NCBI RefSeq assembly: GCF_022458985.1
Contig: NC_061787.1
Coordinates: forward strand, 2,884,001 to 2,948,000
From: Mugil cephalus
Taxonomy: Eukaryota > Chordata > Actinopteri > Mugiliformes > Mugilidae
Direction of reading: 5' to 3'
Length of the DNA: 64,000 bases
This document shows, piece by piece, positions 58,200 through 64,000 of the stretch. Numbering within the stretch: the stretch's first letter is position 1; each line of letters begins with the position of its first letter. A program made the position numbers and the translations under genes. The notes under the pieces were generated by a model. The model was not told the origin of the DNA and did no database searches. It worked only from the letters and a program-made list of their open reading frames with translations.

Positions 58200-59210
58200 T
58201 TCTGAGGACCAGTCTGAGTTTCCTACCATCAGAGTGAAGACATTTTAGTTGGTCCTCTCTTCTTTACGAGGCTACTTGAGGGTTTAGAATTGGTTTCAGG
58301 CTAAAGGTTACGATTAGGTTAGTGTTGGGGTTAGAGGCAATATTCAGCCCAGTTTGATCTGTAGGGGCTGTACCACTAACACAGAATTATATTAACCTAG
58401 AGATAATGACATCTACAAATGTTTCTCTTTTTTAGCATTTAACAAACTACACTATTAAGAAACGTGTTATGAAAAATCAGACATTTCCTTAAAAAATGTG
58501 TAATTTCTGTTTATTTCTATGTCTCATTGTTGTTATGTCCACAACTCTCACTAAAACTGTGTGAATCCTTGAAATAATTTTGGAAAAATTGTAATTAATG
58601 TTGTCAATATACTTTTTGCACTTTGCAAATTCATCCCATGAACCAGATTAGACCCTCTGGTGGGTCGCTGTTGACCAACGGGCCATTCGTTTGACACCTG
58701 GGAGCTCGGGGAATGTATTATGTTATCACTGACATAGCTGTATAAACATGGTGTGTGTTTTATTTCTATTGAACAGGATGATTTCCCTTTTTCTTTACAT
58801 TAAAATCATGATGTCATGTCTCAATAAAATGGATGTAGATGTGTGTGTGTTGAGGTGAAGCTTCAGATGAACAAGGTAAACAAGTTAAAATTCAACAGTT
58901 CTGAGGCGTGTCAGCACCTACATAGCAATAAGGTTTGTCACGTTTATTAGATTAAGGGTAATGAATGAAAATAAAATACTACTTAACAGCCAGCGTCTTT
59001 TTTTCCCATAACTTTATTAAACATATTCCACATTTGACAGAATGTTTCACATTTAATCCAGTAGTGTAAAAGAATAACACAATGTTGCCTCAAAGAAAGA
59101 AGAAAGGGTGACAAACACGTTATGTTACGTTATGCACATTTCGCATGTGCACTCAGAGTCTTTTAATTTTAATTGATTTAAAATAAATAAAGATATTGTT
59201 GGAAGAAAGG
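58200..59210. other. Intergenic, repeat-rich, upstream of gene 4
   Basis: No gene. 58620-58710 ends 'ggccattcgtttgacacctggg', the end of a transposon family common in fish; a similar piece ('ggtgtcaaacataaggcctg') is at 42190. The rest is AT-rich. Confidence 0.5.
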
Positions 59211-59215
59211 TTCTA

Positions 59216-62200
59216 AACACATCAACTCTGAGTTTAGTCTCACAAAACTGGGAAAGCAGCAGAAATATTCTCACTACAAGGAGGAAATATTCTGAAATGT
59301 TTGATATATAAAGATCTACAAATGTGAAATGATTGAAGAACAACGTGATAAAAATCTAGTTTCTCTTCTATCTTCTTTATGTTGTGTCTTATTTTGTGAA
59401 GCTCTGATCAGTGAAGATGATTTCAGGCTGAAAGTGTCTCCAAGATATTAACAGTCAAACAGAAGAAACTGGAAACAGAGATGAACGCACTCTCAGAGTT
59501 ATTCAGGTCCAAGGAAAAGTGGTGAACTGCAGCCTGCTGGTGGCGCTGTGCTGGACTGGATCAGACAGGAAAATGTCCCTAATATTTTGTCCACACTGTT
59601 AACACACATCAGACTTTCAGAGCACATACTGTAGATGGTGCTGTCAATCTGTCAATGACTTCAGAGTCTTCCAACTAAATATTCTCCTAGAAAACTGAGT
59701 TAGAAACTCTCATGTTAATATCCTAACTTTAATACCACCTTAATATATTAATACCACCTTAACAATTTTAACATTGAATAGAACCTTGAGCCTTTGAAGA
59801 CATAAAGGTCTCAGATAGGCTGATGTTAGGAGAGTGGAACTGATCATCTTGTTCAAACTGAACTGACTTTATTTGTGGAAAGAGATAAAGGGATTTCCAG
59901 AGAGGATGAGGAGACATCACCACCTGGTGGCCTCTGGAGGAACTGCAGCTCATCAGTATCTATTAGTCCATTCCGAGAATCAGTGGGAAGCTTCCAGGAA
60001 ATAGACTGACCCACTGAGGAGCTGCTTCTCCCAGTAAATACATAGATCCAGTGGGTAGTTCAGGGACCTCTAAACGTTTCTAGGATACTGTTACGACTGT
60101 AGTCGTAGTTTGTTTCAGGTGTGTGCTGCACGGAGGAGATGATTGATGTGGGAGGCTCCGGTCCTGGACCCTGATTGGCCGCGGCTGATGGAGGACGCCT
60201 ATATAAATATCCAAGATGGCGACCGGGGCTGGCGGCAGGTTTTCTCTCATCTCCCTCTGCTCCCAACCAGCCACATTGTTTGATCCTTTGTTAAGCTGTA
60301 GGGGTGGACTGCCCTTTTTGTTCCCAGCTTTTCTCCTGTTTATTTAGTTAGGGAGGTAAGTGTTGTCATTTGTTTGATTTTGTTAGGTTAGTGAATTAAT
60401 TTCAAGATAGGGTTGTTTGGTTTGTTATGTTGGCCTTGGACCACCCTGAAGTCAGAATTTCATTTGTTTCTCTGTTGTAAATAAATAACTAACTTTACAT
60501 TTTACATCGTTGGATTGTCTTGGTGGCTACTTGGGACAAGGGGAAGATGGGAGCCTAATCATGTTGTGTCCTAGACACCCCTAGATGGGGCATAACATAT
60601 ACATAGACTTCCTGCCTGTGGCGAGTTCACTGACTGAGATAAAGGTAGGATCTATCAATGTCTGTGGCGAGTTCATGAATAAACTGGTTGGTGACACATT
60701 GAAGTTCTAACTTGACCAAACACAGAAAGTGATGAAACAAACAAGAGCATTTACCAAATAATAAATTGTGTTTACAAGCATCGTCAATCCATTCCTAAAG
60801 ATTCAATTTTTCATTTTGTTGATTCATTCATTCTTTTTAAGTCTTTGTACATTTTGTCATTATTAAATCTTTAAACCTAGTCTTTAAACTAGATTTGGCA
60901 GTGGGAATGGACCAAAACCACAATTATTAGAAAAACCAGTGCTTCCTCAAAATTCTGTCTTTGGGAAAACTTAAAAATGTGAGAAAAGTAGCCAAAGATA
61001 AAGATAAGATAAAGAATTGTCTACAATAAAATAATTCCACTATTAATCATTATTAGGTTTATTAGATCCTGTACATCTATAAAATCTATGATATTCATTA
61101 TTAAACATATTTTGTGAAAAAATTACATATTTTAGTAAGGTGATGATTTGTATTTAGGTGGTAAAACCAACATTTTTTAAAAATCCAAGCACCCTGTATC
61201 ATGGCTACATATGTGACATTTTTAACAAATCAAACTGCTTGAAATCGGTCCAAAATTCAGCAAATTATTCTACTTTAAAATTTCAGAGTAGGTCTTTCCT
61301 TTATTAGTTTACATGCACCGCTGCCTCTGCTGGCACTGTACCAGGCATAAGGAGAGGTCACTTCAGCACTGGACAGCTCCTCTGACCCCTCTCTATTGCC
61401 AGGCTAAAACAAGAAGGGGTAACTTCAGCACTGGACAGCTCCTCTGACCCCTCTCTAATGCCAGGCTAAAACAAGAAGGGGTCACTTCAGAACTGGACAG
61501 TTCCTCTGGGGTCATTCATCATCTCATTTTGAGGCTTTTAGGAGAATTTATAGTACTGCGTTTGGGTCCCACAGGAACCTACACCAGTGTGACTAATTTC
61601 TACTTCCCTCTGTAACAAATTCATTTGAGTAACTGCTATGTCTTTTTTGCAAGTTGGGTCATTTGTGCTTCCACTTCTTGCTTCACTTTCAACAATGGAA
61701 ACTGAAACTTTGGTCGAAATTTCGCCGAACACGAATGTCTGTATCTCCAAACCTCCTCAGTTGACCTTACCAATTCTGATACTCTTCTGAGGTCTGCGCC
61801 GACAATCTGGAGTGGACACAAGTTTCTATCACCAACTTTTTTCTGCAACAGATGAGACCCGGTACATTGAGCTTCCAAGCTAGACCCATGATTTGGAGGC
61901 AATATTAAATGTTGTCATCAGATAAAGATGTTCTACTTTTGGTTTGCTTGTCAGACCAACCTGTCACTGGGACCTGCGCCAACTCAAGATTAGGACAGAT
62001 GACAGAGTAGTTACAGAAGATGAATGAATGAGTGGATGAAATTGGGGTGAACTAGGATCCCTAATAGATGCTGGGGCAAAATTCTATATCCACCATGATC
62101 CAAATTGACCGTTTCTTTGGCAGAAATTCATATATCGAGCAGTGTTTACCGATTGTACACCAGTAAAGAGTCGACATTAGTAACACAAACACACTGGCTC

Positions 62201-62600
62201 CATCTTCTTCTCCCACAATGCAAAGGACATAAACTTGTCATAATAACAATAATAATAAGTATATGGCTATAGTCTGTTAATGAACCAATACTCACATGGG
62301 ACTGGAGGAATCTGTTCTGATGCTGTATTCTTTCTCCAGTGAATGGTACTTTAATGACCCATTAATGAGGCTCCAGTCTCAAACTTTGAACGAAGATGAA
62401 ACATTTAGGGAAATGATGTCAGACTGCGTTCAATCCCTGGAACGTACCACATGTTGTAATGACACTGAACCCCCAGTTGCTCCCAGTGCCTGGCACTAGA
62501 GTGTGAATGTGTGAGTAAATGGATAGATGTATAACTCTGACTGTAAAGTGGTTTGAGTACCAATAGGTAGAAAGGAGTTATATAAAAACAAGAAGAGGAC
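59216..62600. repeat. Intergenic duplicated block, copy 3
   Basis: Collinear with 10260-12840 and 28800-31870 but truncated at both ends: it joins gene 5's 3' flank at about 62590, missing the ~1.2-kb THAP-bearing part. A solo LTR interrupts it at 60089-60597. Minisatellite at 61356-61510. Confidence 0.78.
60089..60597. mobile_element. Solo LTR of an endogenous retroelement
   Basis: A 509-bp insertion beginning TGTTACG and ending CATAACA, that is TG...CA with TGTTA/TAACA inverted ends. It is flanked by ATAC on both sides (60085-60088 and 60599-60602). Copies 1 and 2 of the block have no insert here. Inside are a TATA-like 'tatataaatat' (about 60200) and 'aaataaataact' (about 60479) as a possible poly(A) signal. 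No internal coding region remains. The ends look Gypsy-like. Confidence 0.8.
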
Positions 62601-63190
62601 GAGAAGAATGTTTGTGACTGAGCTGCTCACTTCTTAATCAACATCAGCATTTATCTGCAGTCAGAGTCTCTGTCCACACAAGCTGCTGCTGCTTCAACCT
62701 CTGGATCATCAGGACACAGCTCATCCTGTTTACCACAACTTCCACCTGTAGAGAGGAGGAGAAAGAAGAGAGGAGGTGAAGGAGTGTTTCTAGATACTCA
62801 GGGACTTGAGTCCTGTTCAGAGCAGCAGTGGAGCAGCTGTGGAGCTCAGCCAGCTTCCTTTCAGCTTCATGTTAACGTGTTGGAGTGAACACACACAGAC
62901 CTGCAGAGACTTTTAGCATCAAGTCTGTTTCCTCTGCAGATTTCACTAAGAAACTGCTGAGAGTCCTGAACGCTTCATTATGCACCAACACTTTAGTGAT
63001 GGATTTACTGCTGCTCCATGGAAACAAAGATCAGCTGACTAAGAAACTCATGGTTACTAAATGTATTGCTGCTTCTGTGATGTGCAGGCTTCAGTCAGAC
63101 TGATCTCAGAGCTGTGAACAGTTGTTGATCAGATGTGATGAATGACCACCACTGTCTCTATACATCTTGGAAGGCTGTCAGCTGGAATCC
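62600..63190. other. Conserved 3' flank of gene 5
   Basis: No gene. From about 62792 it is the near-identical partner of window positions 1-402. Confidence 0.6.
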
Positions 63191-63193
63191 AGC

Positions 63194-64000
63194 TTTATTT
63201 CCTGGACACATCAACACAACAACAACAGTCGTCTTCACATCAGCTCAAACACATGATCACAACAAGCTTCTGGCTCATCTGATTGGCTGACTGTTGTCTC
63301 TCTCTCTGTCTTTCTGTCCAATCCTGAAGCCTGTCTCCATTCTCCTCTCACAGCTTCACTGAGAAGCTGCAGGTTCACAGGAAACACTGGATCTTTGATA
63401 CTAACTGTGTTTAGGACGATACTGATGAAAGCAGCATGGACTGACTGGAACCCTCTACTCACCTCAGAGTCTCCAGTTTATTGTCTGGACTCTTCACAAG
63501 ATCAAGAAGCTGCTTCACATCTGAATCCTTCAGGTTGTTGAGACTCAGGTCCAGATGTTTCAGATGGGAGGGGTTGGACTTCAGAGCTGAGACCAGAGAA
63601 TCACAGCTGATCTTTGACAAACTGCAGTTCTCCAACCTGAATAAATAAGAAAAGATGGGGATTAAATCCTGAATAATTCAATCAGATGTGTTCAGGTTTT
63701 AAATGTGCAGCTCAACATTACTGTGTCCTAACAGCCTTTAAGCTTCATTGACTTTAACATTTTCTACAGTTTCTGCTACAAACACTCATCTTGAACTAAA
63801 GGACATTTGCAGATTTATGGAGGAAAGTTGTGGATGAAGATGAATTAGATTCGGTTGGTGATTAAACATATCAGATCTACAACAGTAGCAGACAGTGAAC
63901 TGACCTCAGAGTCTCCAGTCTACAGTCTGGACTCTCCAGAAAACCACACAGCTGCTTCACTCCTGAATCCTTCAGGTTGTTTTCACTCAGGTCCAGATGT
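63194..64000 (-). CDS. NLR gene 5, 3' end only (partial)
   Basis: Two LRR exons: 63463-63636 (terminal, 174 nt) and 63905 to beyond 64000 (cut by the window). Stop TGA 63459-63461 by reading through the GTGAGT donor; AATAAA 63194-63199. The terminal exon and flank are nearly identical to those of gene 1 (672-845 and below). The NACHT and N-terminal exons would lie past the right edge. Confidence 0.8.

Overview
This window is vertebrate nuclear DNA, most likely from a spiny-rayed teleost fish. The evidence is intron-split genes, GT-AG splice sites, AATAAA polyadenylation signals, long microsatellites, piggyBac, LINE and solo-LTR remnants, and an N-terminal exon / RING / FISNA-NACHT / LRR architecture known from the fish-expanded NLR (NLRC3-like, 'NLR-C') family. 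I see no bacterial or viral gene organisation, CRISPR array or RNA gene.

The window holds a tandem array of five NLR genes, all on the minus strand. Each reads from high to low coordinate: an interferon-type promoter, a non-coding first exon, a very short ATG exon, one or two copies of an ~40-codon exon with the core [10 protein letters not shown], a C3HC4 RING exon (~194 bp), one ~1.8 kb FISNA-NACHT exon, then a run of ~174 bp exons each carrying two ribonuclease-inhibitor-type LRRs. Gene 1 (about 403-8518) is broken, gene 2 is 14465-26531, gene 3 is 33568-39345, gene 4 is 46099-57126, and gene 5 (63194 to beyond 64000) shows only its 3' end. Hand-spliced models of genes 2, 3 and 4 are open from start to stop at about 1183, 917 and 1241 residues. 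Gene 1 has a 38-nt deletion at the end of the NACHT exon, a 1-nt deletion in an LRR exon, and a decayed promoter and first-exon donor.

All internal coding exons upstream of the NACHT module except the RING exon, and all LRR exons, begin and end in the same phase, so they can be gained or lost without a frameshift. The genes differ in exactly this way: 3, 6, 8 and 9 LRR exons, and one or two [10 protein letters not shown] exons. The terminal LRR exon has no separate stop exon. The stop codon is the TGA inside an unused GTGAGT splice donor, and an AATAAA lies ~265-285 bp downstream.

Between genes lies a repeated non-coding block of about 4-5 kb (9.6-14.0, 28.1-32.9 and 59.2-62.6 kb). It carries a 62-bp minisatellite of varying copy number and a THAP-domain fossil. 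The gene 3/gene 4 gap instead holds unrelated sequence with a broken Rho-GEF PH-domain fragment and a LINE fragment. Inserted elements include a dead piggyBac-like transposon in a gene 4 intron, a solo LTR at 60.1-60.6 kb, a terminal-inverted-repeat element in a gene 3 intron and several LINE tails.

From family knowledge, such proteins are cytosolic immune sensors: LRRs are the presumed sensing surface, NACHT the ATP-driven oligomerisation switch, and the RING a possible ubiquitin-ligase output. ISRE-like GAAAGTGAAAGT motifs just upstream of the first exons suggest interferon/IRF control. Exon boundaries here were derived by hand from splice motifs, reading frame and comparison among the copies; no database search was run.
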